Made by a program: the position numbers and the translations under genes. Positions 8,429 through 16,923 of a stretch of 64,000 bases of DNA are shown one piece after another. The DNA is from Palsa-506 sp963707065 (GTDB taxonomy: Bacteria > Actinomycetota > Actinomycetes > Streptosporangiales > Streptosporangiaceae), in the NCBI GenBank assembly GCA_963707065.1, contig CAVPPJ010000038.1, forward strand, positions 1-64,000, given 5' to 3'. The notes beneath the pieces are model-generated. The model worked only from the letters and a program-made list of their open reading frames with translations, did not search any database and was not told the DNA's origin. Numbering within the stretch: the first letter of the stretch is position 1; each line of letters starts with the position of its first letter.

Positions 8429-10582
8429 TCAGGAGCTCGTGAGGATGACGAGTTGCTGGGTCGCTCGGGTCATCGCGACATAGCGGTCGACCGCTCCTTC
8501 GATACCCCTGCCGAACGCCTCCGGGTCGACGAGGACGACCAAGTCGAACTCAAGCCCCTTCGACAGGACCGGGGTCAGTGACCGGACGCGGGACGTCGCC
8601 GCGAACGCGGGATCGCCGATGACGCAGCCGATCCCGTCGGCATGCGCGGCGAGCCAGGTGTCGACGATCGAGCCCAGATCCGACGCAGCTCCGTGTATGA
8701 CGGGGACGCCGGTGCTGCGGATGGAGGTCGGCACGTTGGCGTCCGGGAGCACGGCCCGGATGACCGGCTCGGCTTCCGTCATGACCTCTTCCGGCGTCCG
8801 GTAATTGATGCTCAGGGAGGCCAGGCTGATCCGGTCGAGCCCGATCCGCTCGAGCCGTTCCGGCCACGATTCGGTGAACCCGTGCCGGGCCTGGGCGCGG
8901 TCCCCGACGATGGTGAAACTCCGGGACGGGCAGCGGAGCAGCAGCATCTGCCACTCTGCGTCGGTCAGTTCCTGAGCCTCGTCCACGACGATGTGCGCGA
9001 ACGGGCCGGCCAGCCGGTCTGGATCGGCGCCGGGCAGCGCGGCCTCATTGACCAGGGCATCGGCGAAGTCCTCGCCGCGCAGCATCGTCACCAGACCTAC
9101 GCCGTATTCGTCGTCCGCGGCCTCGATCAGGTCGTCGACGACCCGGGCCATCTGCTCGCGTTCGGCGGCGACCGCGGCGTCATGCCGGCGCTTACGTCGT
9201 GATGCCTGCGGGTCGCCGAGCCGCTGCCGTGCTGCGTCCAGGAGCGGCAGGTCGGACACCGTCCAGGCCCGGGCGTCCTCGCGCTGCAGCTGCTGGACGT
9301 CATCAGGGCTGAGCCAGGGAGCGCACATCCGCAGGTAGGCGGGTACCGACCACAGGTCTCCGACGAGGTCAGCCGGTTCGATCAGCGGCCACGCCCGGTT
9401 GAGGGCCGTGCGCAGCTCGCTGCTGCGCAGCAGCGACTTGCGGAGCGGGTCAGCCGGGACGTCGCCGTCGCGGGAATCCACCAGGATCGTGACCAGTTCC
9501 GCCCAGATCTGGTCGCGCGCTTCGTTATGCGGAGTACCGGGTTCTGCTGCTTCGAACGCCTCGGCCCAGTCGTCGGCGCTCAGCCAGAGGCCGGACCAGG
9601 GGGTTTCGACCGTCATCCCCTTGGCGGGCGGCTTCTCGTAGAACCTGACGGCCGTCTCGATCGCCTTCACCAGGTTCGCGGACGACTTCAGGCGGGCCAC
9701 GCCCGGGTCGGCCTCGACCGCTGCCGTGGCTCCCTCGGTGACGAGGTCCCGCAGGGTGGCTGTCTGCACGCCCTCCTCGCCGAGGCTGGGCAGGACGTCG
9801 GCGACGTAGGCCAGGTAGGGCTGGTGCGGGCCGACGAACAGCACGCCGCCCCGGCGGTGACCAAGGCGCGGGTCGGAGTACAGCAGGTAGGCGGAGCGGT
9901 GCAGGGCGACGACGGTCTTGCCCGTACCCGGACCGCCGTCGACAACGAGAGCGCCGCGGGATCCCGCGCGGATGATGGCGTCCTGGTCGGCCTGGATGGT
10001 GCTGAGCACGTCTCGCATCCGGGGCGACCGGCTGCTGCCCAGGCTGGCAATGAAGGCGGACTGGTCGTCGAGCGCGGCGCGGGTTTCAAGCCCGTCCGCG
10101 GTGAACACCTCGTCCCAGTAGTCGCTGATCCGGCCGCGGGTCCAGCGATACCTTCGGCGGCTGGCCAGGCCCATCGGGTTGGCGTGGGTCGCCCCGAAGA
10201 ACGGCTCAGCCACCGGGGAACGCCAGTCGACCAGCAGCCGGCGCCCCGAGCTGTCGGTGAGGCCAAGTCGTCCGACGTACACGGGCTCGGGGTTGCCTGC
10301 GCTGACGATGTGCCCGAGGCACAGGTCCAGGCCGAAGCGACGCAGGGTGCGCAGGCGCGCGGTCAGCCGGTGCACCTCCAGGTCCCGGTCCATCGCCTCC
10401 TGGCCTATGCCGCCCGGCGCCTTGCGCTCGGCATCAAGGCGGTCGGACAGGTCGGCGATCGATTGCTCAAGGCTCTCCGCGATGGCCGCGAAGTGCTGCT
10501 CGTCACCGGCGATCAGCGTCGGGTCGGCTTTGGCGGAGAGGCGGTCGGGAAGGTCAAACGCGCTGATAGTCAGCGAGTTCAT
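8429..10582 (-). CDS. helR: HelR-type RNA polymerase recycling motor ATPase (rifamycin resistance by target protection)
   Basis: This 717-residue UvrD/Rep-like superfamily 1 ATPase is of the HelD/HelR class. Walker A GGPGTGKT is near residue 216. Walker B with VVDEAQELTD is near 533. A late SLSINYRTPEEVM, and SKGLEFDLVVLVDPE with YVAMTRATQQLVIL, complete the motor motifs. The N-terminal ~150 residues (coiled region, then VYVGRLGLTDSSGRRLLVDWRSPVAEPFF) are typical of HelD-like RNA polymerase-binding arms. Family members pull stalled polymerase off DNA; HelR of streptomycetes also displaces rifamycins. A rifamycin-associated element in the promoter supports HelR over plain HelD. ATG 10582 has GGAG upstream. 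The gene lies between element copies B and C. Confidence 0.92.
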   Translation of the reverse strand: MNSLTISAFDLPDRLSAKADPTLIAGDEQHFAAIAESLEQSIADLSDRLDAERKAPGGIGQEAMDRDLEVHRLTARLRTLRRFGLDLCLGHIVSAGNPEPVYVGRLGLTDSSGRRLLVDWRSPVAEPFFGATHANPMGLASRRRYRWTRGRISDYWDEVFTADGLETRAALDDQSAFIASLGSSRSPRMRDVLSTIQADQDAIIRAGSRGALVVDGGPGTGKTVVALHRSAYLLYSDPRLGHRRGGVLFVGPHQPYLAYVADVLPSLGEEGVQTATLRDLVTEGATAAVEADPGVARLKSSANLVKAIETAVRFYEKPPAKGMTVETPWSGLWLSADDWAEAFEAAEPGTPHNEARDQIWAELVTILVDSRDGDVPADPLRKSLLRSSELRTALNRAWPLIEPADLVGDLWSVPAYLRMCAPWLSPDDVQQLQREDARAWTVSDLPLLDAARQRLGDPQASRRKRRHDAAVAAEREQMARVVDDLIEAADDEYGVGLVTMLRGEDFADALVNEAALPGADPDRLAGPFAHIVVDEAQELTDAEWQMLLLRCPSRSFTIVGDRAQARHGFTESWPERLERIGLDRISLASLSINYRTPEEVMTEAEPVIRAVLPDANVPTSIRSTGVPVIHGAASDLGSIVDTWLAAHADGIGCVIGDPAFAATSRVRSLTPVLSKGLEFDLVVLVDPEAFGRGIEGAVDRYVAMTRATQQLVILTSS

Positions 10583-10676
10583 GTCATCAGCTCCGATCTG
10601 AGGTCGACCCGTGGCCGTTGCCGGTTCAGGTCACCGGAGCGTGCCGGTTCTCCTGTTCTGGGGCCCCCGGCCAGCG

Positions 10677-10682
10677 ATTATG
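10677..10682 (-). promoter_or_regulatory. Putative -10 element of helR
   Basis: CATAAT on the minus strand lies 11 bases downstream of the rifamycin-associated element, which would then cover the -35 region. It predicts a ~90-base leader. It is a TATAAT-like match only. Confidence 0.4.
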
Positions 10683-10693
10683 CGGCACGACCC

Positions 10694-10712
10694 GGGTCTT
10701 GCCGCAAGCCCC
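10694..10712 (-). promoter_or_regulatory. Rifamycin-associated element (RAE) upstream of helR
   Basis: The minus strand reads GGGGCTTGCGGCAAGACCC, a 19-base imperfect palindrome. From memory it matches the RAE that precedes rifamycin-inactivating and helR genes in actinomycetes. It is 112 bases upstream of the helR ATG in the same orientation. The element makes rifamycin-inducible expression likely. Confidence 0.85.
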
Positions 10713-10756
10713 CCAGTGCGCTATATGTTGAAAGTGGAGAGGAGTGGGCACTCTCC

Positions 10757-10897
10757 TTATCCCCGGTGAGCCGGCGAGGTTCCTGGCACGATCACCAGCG
10801 CCAGGACACATCCTGCGCCTGGGGAGCCGCCCAGGATCAAGCTGACCATGCTCCAGGCACCCGCGCACAGGGCCGAGCCGGTCAGGAAGATGATCAT
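10757..10897 (-). CDS. Possible small hydrophobic protein
   Basis: A 46-codon frame from ATG 10897 encodes MIIFLTGSALCAGAWSMVSL and then another hydrophobic run ending GTSPAHRG. Two short transmembrane segments are possible. There is no clear ribosome site and no family is recognised; chance cannot be excluded. It sits upstream of helR. Confidence 0.25.
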   Translation of the reverse strand: MIIFLTGSALCAGAWSMVSLILGGSPGAGCVLALVIVPGTSPAHRG

Positions 10898-10908
10898 CCC
10901 CGGCAAAT

Positions 10909-10948
10909 GAGCACCGGCCTGATTCCCAGTGAGCACCGCCTGATTCCC
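10909..10948. repeat. Short tandem repeat
   Basis: GAGCACCGGCCTGATTCCC (10909-10927) is followed by GAGCACCGCCTGATTCCC (10931-10948), one base shorter. No function is apparent. Confidence 0.6.
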
Positions 10949-11014
10949 GCGGCGAGGTCCCGCGCCGGAGTTGTCGCAGGAAGGAGTCACGGTCGGCGGA
11001 ATCAGCAGGACGGG

Positions 11015-11360
11015 GAAATGGCAAGGCCCCCGCATGTATGAGATGCAGGGGCCTTGCCCGGTCGCTGGCCGCTGGCCCGCTGGTTGCCCGGCTGGCTGGC
11101 GTTCATTGACCGGCTGCTGGTACCAGGCTCCCGCCTGAAGGTCCGGTTTCCCGGTTCTTCCTGCGTTCCCGGGGTTGCCCCCGGGGTGGTGCCCGTCTCC
11201 GGCAGTGACGTATTTCTACTGCCCCCGCCGGGGTTCGCACAAGGGGTTCCGGGCGTTATTTTCAAGATTGTTTAACCGTCCACAAGGTATTCACAGCCAG
11301 GGCCGTGTTGTCCCCCGGAACAGGCACTTTTCCACCAGCCCGTCCACAGCTTCATCCACA
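11015..11360. repeat. Interspersed ~345-bp element, copy C
   Basis: Hairpin arms 11020-11035 and 11043-11058 flank loop GTATGAG. The middle is identical to copy B apart from a few single-base changes and one deletion near 11100. The AT-rich tract is 11256-11274 and the box array 11276-11360. It lies between the helR promoter region and the methyltransferase gene, 74 bases before its start. Confidence 0.85.
11276..11360 (+). other. Phased DnaA-box-like array in copy C
   Basis: Boxes start at 11276 (CCGTCCACA), 11287 (GTATTCACA), 11308 (TTGTCCCCC), 11328 (TTTTCCACC), 11340 (CCGTCCACA) and 11352 (TCATCCACA). Spacings are 11, 21, 20, 12 and 12. An exact DnaA consensus box, TTGTCCACA on the minus strand, lies at 11433-11441 over the start of the next gene. 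Confidence 0.55.
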
Positions 11361-11433
11361 CGAGGGTAGGAAGGCTGCCTGCCCCTGACTGCTGAGCGTT
11401 CGATACAGGTAGCTCGGCCTAAGCTGCGCTGTT

Positions 11434-12228
11434 GTGGACAAGAACTTTGATCCGGTAGCGCACAACCGCGCCGCGTGGGACCGCGAGGTAGCCAACGACA
11501 ACGAATGGACCCGGCCGGTAGGCCCTGACGTGATCGCCCGGGCCCGGTCCGGTGACTGGTCCGTGGTGCTCATCGGTTACCGGCCGGTGCCGCGTGACTG
11601 GTTCCCGGCGGACCTGGCCGGCCAGACGGTGCTCTGCCTGGCCTCCGGTGGCGGCCAGCAAGGGCCGGTGCTGGCAGCGGCCGGCGCCGCGGTGACGGTG
11701 TTCGACAACTCGCCGGCCCAGCTTGGCCGCGACGAGGAGGTGGCCGCCCGCGACGGACTGGCCATCCGGACCGTGCTCGGCGACATGCGCGACCTGGGCG
11801 CCCTGGCTGACGCCAGCTTCGACGTCGTCGTCAATCCGGTGTCGAACGTGTTCTGCCCCGACCTCGCGCCGGTCTGGCGGGAGGCGTTCCGCGTTCTGCG
11901 CCCGGGCGGCACGCTGCTGACCGGGTTCCTGAACCCCGACATCTTCATCTTCGACCTGGCGGCGCTGGACGAGCACGACGAGTTCGTGGTGCGTCACCCG
12001 ATCCCCTACAGCACGCTCGACCTGCCCGACGCCGAGCGCGCAGCCGCCTACGGAGACGGCCCGATCGAGTACAGCCACTCGCTGACGGAGCAGATCGGCG
12101 GCCAGCTGGCGGCCGGCTTCATCCTCACCCACCTGGATGAGGCGCCGCATCACGCCGAGGCCACCAGCCGGTACATGCCCGGCTACTTCGCCACCCGCGC
12201 CATCAGGCCGCCAGGCCAGCCGTCCTGA
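11434..12228 (+). CDS. SAM-dependent class I methyltransferase
   Basis: This 264-residue Rossmann methyltransferase has motif I VLCLASGGGQQGPVLAAAG at about residue 66. The acidic motif II is VTVFDNS, followed by DVVVNPVSNVF and FRVLRPGGTLLTGF. Small-molecule methylation is likely but the substrate is not evident. Start GTG 11434 gives VDKNFDPVAHNRAAWDREV, typical of the family start. No clear ribosome site precedes it, so leaderless or weak initiation is possible. It stands alone between element copy C and the convergent pucR gene. Confidence 0.82.
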   Translation: MDKNFDPVAHNRAAWDREVANDNEWTRPVGPDVIARARSGDWSVVLIGYRPVPRDWFPADLAGQTVLCLASGGGQQGPVLAAAGAAVTVFDNSPAQLGRDEEVAARDGLAIRTVLGDMRDLGALADASFDVVVNPVSNVFCPDLAPVWREAFRVLRPGGTLLTGFLNPDIFIFDLAALDEHDEFVVRHPIPYSTLDLPDAERAAAYGDGPIEYSHSLTEQIGGQLAAGFILTHLDEAPHHAEATSRYMPGYFATRAIRPPGQPS

Positions 12229-12263
12229 CCGGCGCCCGGCCAGCCGTCCGCGGGCGCCGGCGG

Positions 12264-14015
12264 CTAGCCGCCGCCGCGCCCGGCGTCCTGGCCGGAGGAC
12301 TCCAGGGCGAGCAAGGCCACGTGCAGGGACGTGCGGGACTCGGCCGACTCCAGGCTGACGCCGAGCACCCGCTCGATGTGCCGGAGCCGCTCGTACAGCG
12401 TCGGCCTGGCCAGGTGGGCGCGCTGCGCCGCCCCGGCCTTGTTACCGCCCGACTCCAGGTAGGCGGCCAGCACGCTGGTCAGCGTCGTGCCATGGCCGGC
12501 ATCGTAGGCGAGCAGCGCGCCGAGCTCGCGCTCGGCGAAGTCCGCCACCCGGGGATCACCGCGGAGCAGCTGAAGCAGGCCGCGCAGCCGCAGGTCGGCG
12601 AGCCGGAAGAACGGCCGGGCCGCCGCCGGGCCGGCGGCGGGCGGTACTCCGATCGGAACCGGGCCCGTGGCCGGCGGTCCGAAGGCACCGGGATCGGCCG
12701 CGGCCGCATCGGCGACCTGCTGGGCCTCCAGGAACGAGCGGCGCGCGTCCCGCATCGACCCGGCGACCGAGCCCGCCGCGATCACGTGCTCATCGCGCTG
12801 GCCAGCCCGGGCGCCGCGCTGCTGGTCCGCGTGCAGGCCGGCCTGCTGGGCAGCTGGCCGGGCGGCTAGCTGCCTGATCCGGCCGCAGACCGCGGTGAGC
12901 ACCTCGTCGGAGCTGGCGCGGCGGTCCAGCGAGAGCAGCGCGCCGGCCCGCGCGTCGTCCAGCGACCCGACGATCGCCGGCACCCGCTCGGCCCGGCAGG
13001 CATCGGCCACGGCGTCGGCCACCGCCAGCACCCTGGCCTGCGCGGACAGGCCGGGACCTGGGTCGCGGAGCCGCACCACCACGGCGATCAGCTGCCGGCC
13101 GTCCACCGGCACCCCCAGTGCCCTGGCCCGGACCGCGGCCTCGCCCGGGTCGGCGCCCGCCTGCTCGAGGATGGCGCTGATCAGCGTCCGGTGCACCTGT
13201 CGTTCCAGGCTCTCGCGCTGGCGCGCGATCAGCCGGGTCAGCGCCAGCGCGGCCGCCGTCCGCTCGATCAGCACGGTGTCCAGCGGCGCCGGCGGCCGCT
13301 GGCAGACCAGGATCACCCGGCCCCAGTTCTCGCCGCGGGCCCCGACTGAGCTGACCAGCCAGCCGGACGCCGCGTCGAAGACGGTGCCCGCGGCGGAATC
13401 CGCCTGCCGGGACCGGGCCGCGAAACCGTCCAGCAGCGGCGCGGCATCCCGGCCGGCCGGCTCGCACACCAGGACGGCATGGGACAGGTCTTCGAGGATC
13501 ATCGGGCGCCCGGCCAGCAGCGCCGCCTGGCGGATGATGTCGGCCGGGGTGGCCCCGGCCACTGACAGGTCGGTGAATACCTCGTGCAGCCGGGCGGCGG
13601 CGCGCAGTTCCGCACTCTGGCTGTCGATGATCCGGGCGTGCACGGCCTCGGTGACCTCAACGAACATGACCTCCGTGGCGAAGGCGATCAGCGGGAGATC
13701 GTGCTCCGCCGCAGCGGAAACGAGCGCGGCGGGCAGGCTGCCGGAGTACCGGCGGCCGAGTTCGACGGCCAGCCCGCTGGCGCCCACCGCGGCGAGCTCG
13801 GCTACATACCGGGCCTGCAGCGACGGCTCCGCGGGCAGCGCGATCCCGGTCGTCAGCACGAGCTCGCCGCCGTGCAGCAGCCGTGCCGCGTCGGGCACCT
13901 CGATCGCGTGCACCCACCGGACCGGCCGGCTGAGGCGGCCGGCGCCGGCCAGCACGCGGGGCGAGCCGCGGCGCACCGCATCGAGTTCGAGGATCTCCGC
14001 CAGGGTGGGCAGCAT
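12264..14015 (-). CDS. PucR family transcriptional regulator
   Basis: This 583-residue protein has an N-terminal PucR_N ligand domain (EILELDAVRRGSPRVLAGAG, then LLHGGELVLTTGIAL). A middle GGDEF-like/CdaR region follows. The C-terminus is an HTH_30 helix-turn-helix (VLAAYLESGGNKAGAAQRAHLARPTLYERLRHIERVLG). The family senses purine- or pyrimidine-derived or amino acid catabolites. It is divergent from aminotransferase-mmsA-aminotransferase with 80 bases between starts, so it probably controls that operon. PucR genes commonly head pyrimidine-degradation clusters in actinomycetes. Confidence 0.9.
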   Translation of the reverse strand: MLPTLAEILELDAVRRGSPRVLAGAGRLSRPVRWVHAIEVPDAARLLHGGELVLTTGIALPAEPSLQARYVAELAAVGASGLAVELGRRYSGSLPAALVSAAAEHDLPLIAFATEVMFVEVTEAVHARIIDSQSAELRAAARLHEVFTDLSVAGATPADIIRQAALLAGRPMILEDLSHAVLVCEPAGRDAAPLLDGFAARSRQADSAAGTVFDAASGWLVSSVGARGENWGRVILVCQRPPAPLDTVLIERTAAALALTRLIARQRESLERQVHRTLISAILEQAGADPGEAAVRARALGVPVDGRQLIAVVVRLRDPGPGLSAQARVLAVADAVADACRAERVPAIVGSLDDARAGALLSLDRRASSDEVLTAVCGRIRQLAARPAAQQAGLHADQQRGARAGQRDEHVIAAGSVAGSMRDARRSFLEAQQVADAAAADPGAFGPPATGPVPIGVPPAAGPAAARPFFRLADLRLRGLLQLLRGDPRVADFAERELGALLAYDAGHGTTLTSVLAAYLESGGNKAGAAQRAHLARPTLYERLRHIERVLGVSLESAESRTSLHVALLALESSGQDAGRGGG

Positions 14016-14095
14016 GACAGCATGTTAAGCAACCTTGTAAATTCCTGTCACTATGCCGGCCAGCGGCGAGGGCTGCACGCGGCAGACTGAGCCGC

Positions 14096-15403
14096 ATGGG
14101 AGAACTTCACGATCGGCACCGCCGCGTCCTGCCTAACTGGATGGGCCTGTACTACGACGAGCCACTGGAGATCGTCAGCGGCAAGGGCAGCCGGGTCACC
14201 GACGCGTCCGGGCGCAGCTACCTCGACTTCTTCTGCGGCATTCTCACTAACATGCTCGGCTACGACGTGCCCGAGGTCCGCGAGGCCGTCGAGCGCCAGC
14301 TCGCCACCGGCATCGTGCACACCTCGACGCTGTACCTGATCAGGCAGCAGGTCGAGCTGGCCGAGAAGATCGCCGCGCTGTCCGGCATCGAGAACGCGAA
14401 GGTGTTCTTCACGAACTCGGGTACCGAGGCGAACGAGACCGCGCTGCTGCTCGCCACCGTGGCCCGCCGGTCCAGCCAGGTACTCGCGCTGCGGAACAGC
14501 TACCACGGTCGCTCGTTCGCCGCCGCAGCCATCACCGGTAACCGGGCCTGGAAGAGCTCGCAGCTCACCCCGGTCGGCGTGCATTACCTGCACGGCACTG
14601 ACCGTGACCTGCCCGCCTTCGCCGGGATGAGCGACGCGGACTACATCAGCGCCGCCGCCGCCGACCTGCGGCACGTGCTGGCCACCGCCACCGCCGGTGA
14701 CGTGGCCTGCTTCATCGCCGAGCCGCTGCAGGGCGTCGGCGGATTCGCCCAGCCGCCGGACGGCCTCTTCGCCGCCTACCAGGAGATCTTCGCCGCACAC
14801 GGCATCCTGTTCATCTCTGATGAGGTGCAGACCGGCTGGGGCCGGACCGGCGAGCACTTCTGGGGGATCGGCGCGCACGGCGTCACGCCGGACATGATGA
14901 CGTTCGCCAAGGGCCTGGGCAACGGGTTCGCGATCGGCGGGGTGGTCGCCCGCGGCGACCTGATGGACGGGCCCCAGGCCAACGGCATCTCCACGTTCGG
15001 CGGCAACCCGCTGTCCACCACCGCGGCCGCCGCCACCCTCGACTACGTGCTGTCGCACGACCTGCAGCGCAACGCCGCCGTGCTCGGCACCATGATCATC
15101 GGCAAGCTCCGGGAAGCCGCGGCGCCGCTGGCTGTCGTCGGCGACGTGCGCGGTAAGGGCCTGATGTTCGCCGTGGACCTGGTCGACCCGGTCACCGGCG
15201 CGCCCAGCCCGGCGCTGGCCGCCCGGATGCTGGAGGAGACCCGCGAGCGCGGCCTGCTGATCGGCAAGGGCGGGCTCTACGGGCACGCGCTGCGGATGGC
15301 GCCCCCGCTGAACGTCACCGAGACCGAGGCCAGCGAGGGACTCGGCATCCTCACCGACGCCCTCCGCGCCGTGAACGCCCAGGCGAGCGGAGGAGCGAAG
15401 TGA
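14096..15403 (+). CDS. Class III aminotransferase (AGXT2-like; beta-alanine/3-aminoisobutyrate candidate)
   Basis: This 435-residue fold-type I PLP enzyme shows NSGTEANETALLLA, NSYHGRSFAAAAITG, ISDEVQTGWGRTG (PLP Asp) and FAKGLGNGFAIGG (Schiff-base Lys). It resembles the alanine-glyoxylate/3-aminoisobutyrate aminotransferase branch, which turns beta-amino acids into semialdehydes. Its stop overlaps the mmsA start by GTGA, which couples it to the enzyme expected to oxidise the semialdehyde. First of three co-directional genes under divergent pucR. No strong ribosome site precedes ATG 14096. Confidence 0.87.
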   Translation: MGELHDRHRRVLPNWMGLYYDEPLEIVSGKGSRVTDASGRSYLDFFCGILTNMLGYDVPEVREAVERQLATGIVHTSTLYLIRQQVELAEKIAALSGIENAKVFFTNSGTEANETALLLATVARRSSQVLALRNSYHGRSFAAAAITGNRAWKSSQLTPVGVHYLHGTDRDLPAFAGMSDADYISAAAADLRHVLATATAGDVACFIAEPLQGVGGFAQPPDGLFAAYQEIFAAHGILFISDEVQTGWGRTGEHFWGIGAHGVTPDMMTFAKGLGNGFAIGGVVARGDLMDGPQANGISTFGGNPLSTTAAAATLDYVLSHDLQRNAAVLGTMIIGKLREAAAPLAVVGDVRGKGLMFAVDLVDPVTGAPSPALAARMLEETRERGLLIGKGGLYGHALRMAPPLNVTETEASEGLGILTDALRAVNAQASGGAK

Positions 15404-16897
15404 AGCACACGACGCACTGGATCGGCGGCAAGCCGTGGACCGGCGCGCCCGCCGGGCGCCGCGGTGACGTCTATAACCCGGCGACCGGGCAGGTCAGCGG
15501 CACGGTGGACTTCGCGTCCGCGGCCGAGGTCAGCGCCGCGGTCCAGGCGGCCGCCGGCGCGTTCCCCGGCTGGCGCGCGACCTCCCTGGTCAAGCGGGCC
15601 GGGGTCATGTTCGCGTTCCGCGAGCTGGTGCGCGCCCGGCAGGCCGACATCGCCGCGCTGATCAGCGCCGAGCACGGCAAGGTGGCATCGGACGCGGCCG
15701 GCGAGGTCGCCCGCGGCCTGGAGGTCGTGGAGTTTGCCTGCGGCATCCCGCACCTGCTCAAGGGCGCGTTCTCGGAGAACGTGTCCACCGGCGTCGACGC
15801 GTACTCGATCCGCCAGCCGCTGGGCGTGGTGGCCGGCATCACCCCGTTCAACTTCCCGGCCATGGTGCCGATGTGGATGTTCCCGCTGGCGATCGCCTGC
15901 GGCAACACCTTCGTGCTCAAGCCGTCGGAGAAGGACCCGTCCGCCTCGATGCTGATCGCCGAGCTGCTGGCCGAGGCGGGCCTGCCGGACGGCGTGTTCA
16001 ACGTCGTGCACGGCGCCAAGGAAGCGGTGGACGCGCTGCTCGCCGACCCGGAGGTACGCGCGGTCAGCTTCGTCGGGTCCACGCCGGTGGCCCGCTATGT
16101 CTGGGAGAACGGCGCGGCGGCCGGCAAGCGGGTGCAGGCGCTCGGCGGCGCGAAGAACCACATGGTCGTGCTGCCCGACGCCGACCTGGACCTGGCCGCC
16201 GACGCCGCGGTGTCGGCCGGCTTCGGCTCGGCGGGGGAGCGCTGCATGGCGATCTCGGTGCTGGTGGCCGTCGACCCGGTCGGCGACGAGCTGGTCGCGA
16301 AGATCGCCGAGCGGGTGGCGCGGCTGCGGGTCGGGCCGGGCAGCGACGAGCGGTCCGAGATGGGGCCGCTGGTCACCGCCGCGCACCGGGACAAGGTCGC
16401 GTCCTACCTGGACTCCGGCGTCCGGGAGGGCGCGGTGCTCGCGATCGACGGCCGGGATCACCCGGTGACGCGGCGCGGCCGACGGGTTCTGGCTCGGGCC
16501 CAGCGTGCTCGACCATGTCACTCCGCCGATGAGCTGCTACGCCGACGAGATTTTCGGCCCGGTGCTGTCGGTCGTCCGGGCGCCGACCTACGCCGACGCG
16601 CTGCAGGTCATCAACGGCAACCCGTACGGCAACGGCACCGCGATCTTCACCAACGACGGGGGAGCGGCGCGCCGGTTCACCAGCGAGGTCGAGGTCGGCA
16701 TGGTCGGCATCAACGTGCCGATTCCGGTGCCGATGGCGTTCTACTCGTTCGGCGGGTGGAAGTCGTCGCTGTTCGGCGACACGCACGTGCACGGCACCGA
16801 GGGCGTGCACTTCTACACCCGCGGCAAGGCGGTGACCTCCCGCTGGCTGGACCCCAGCCACGGCGGCGTGAACCTCGGCTTCCCGGTGAACGGCTAG
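15400..16897 (+). pseudogene. mmsA: CoA-acylating methylmalonate-semialdehyde dehydrogenase, frameshifted
   Basis: From GTG 15400 the frame encodes an MMSDH: ITPFNFPAMVPMWMFPLAIACGN, KPSEKDPSA, LGGAKNHMVVLPDADLD, and the catalytic Cys in GSAGERCMAISV. At about 16477-16481 (GGCC) one extra base shifts the frame. The true continuation is at 16482-16897: DGFWLGPSVLDHVTPPMSCY, DEIFGPVLSVV, SFGGWKSSLFGD. Removing that base restores a normal ~498-residue enzyme. It converts malonate or methylmalonate semialdehyde to acetyl- or propionyl-CoA. The unshifted frame runs by chance into the next gene and mimics a 957-residue fusion. The break may be a sequencing error because both neighbours are intact. 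Confidence 0.88.
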
Positions 16898-16923
16898 CGC
16901 CGCAGCCCGGGCGGAAGGCAGTC

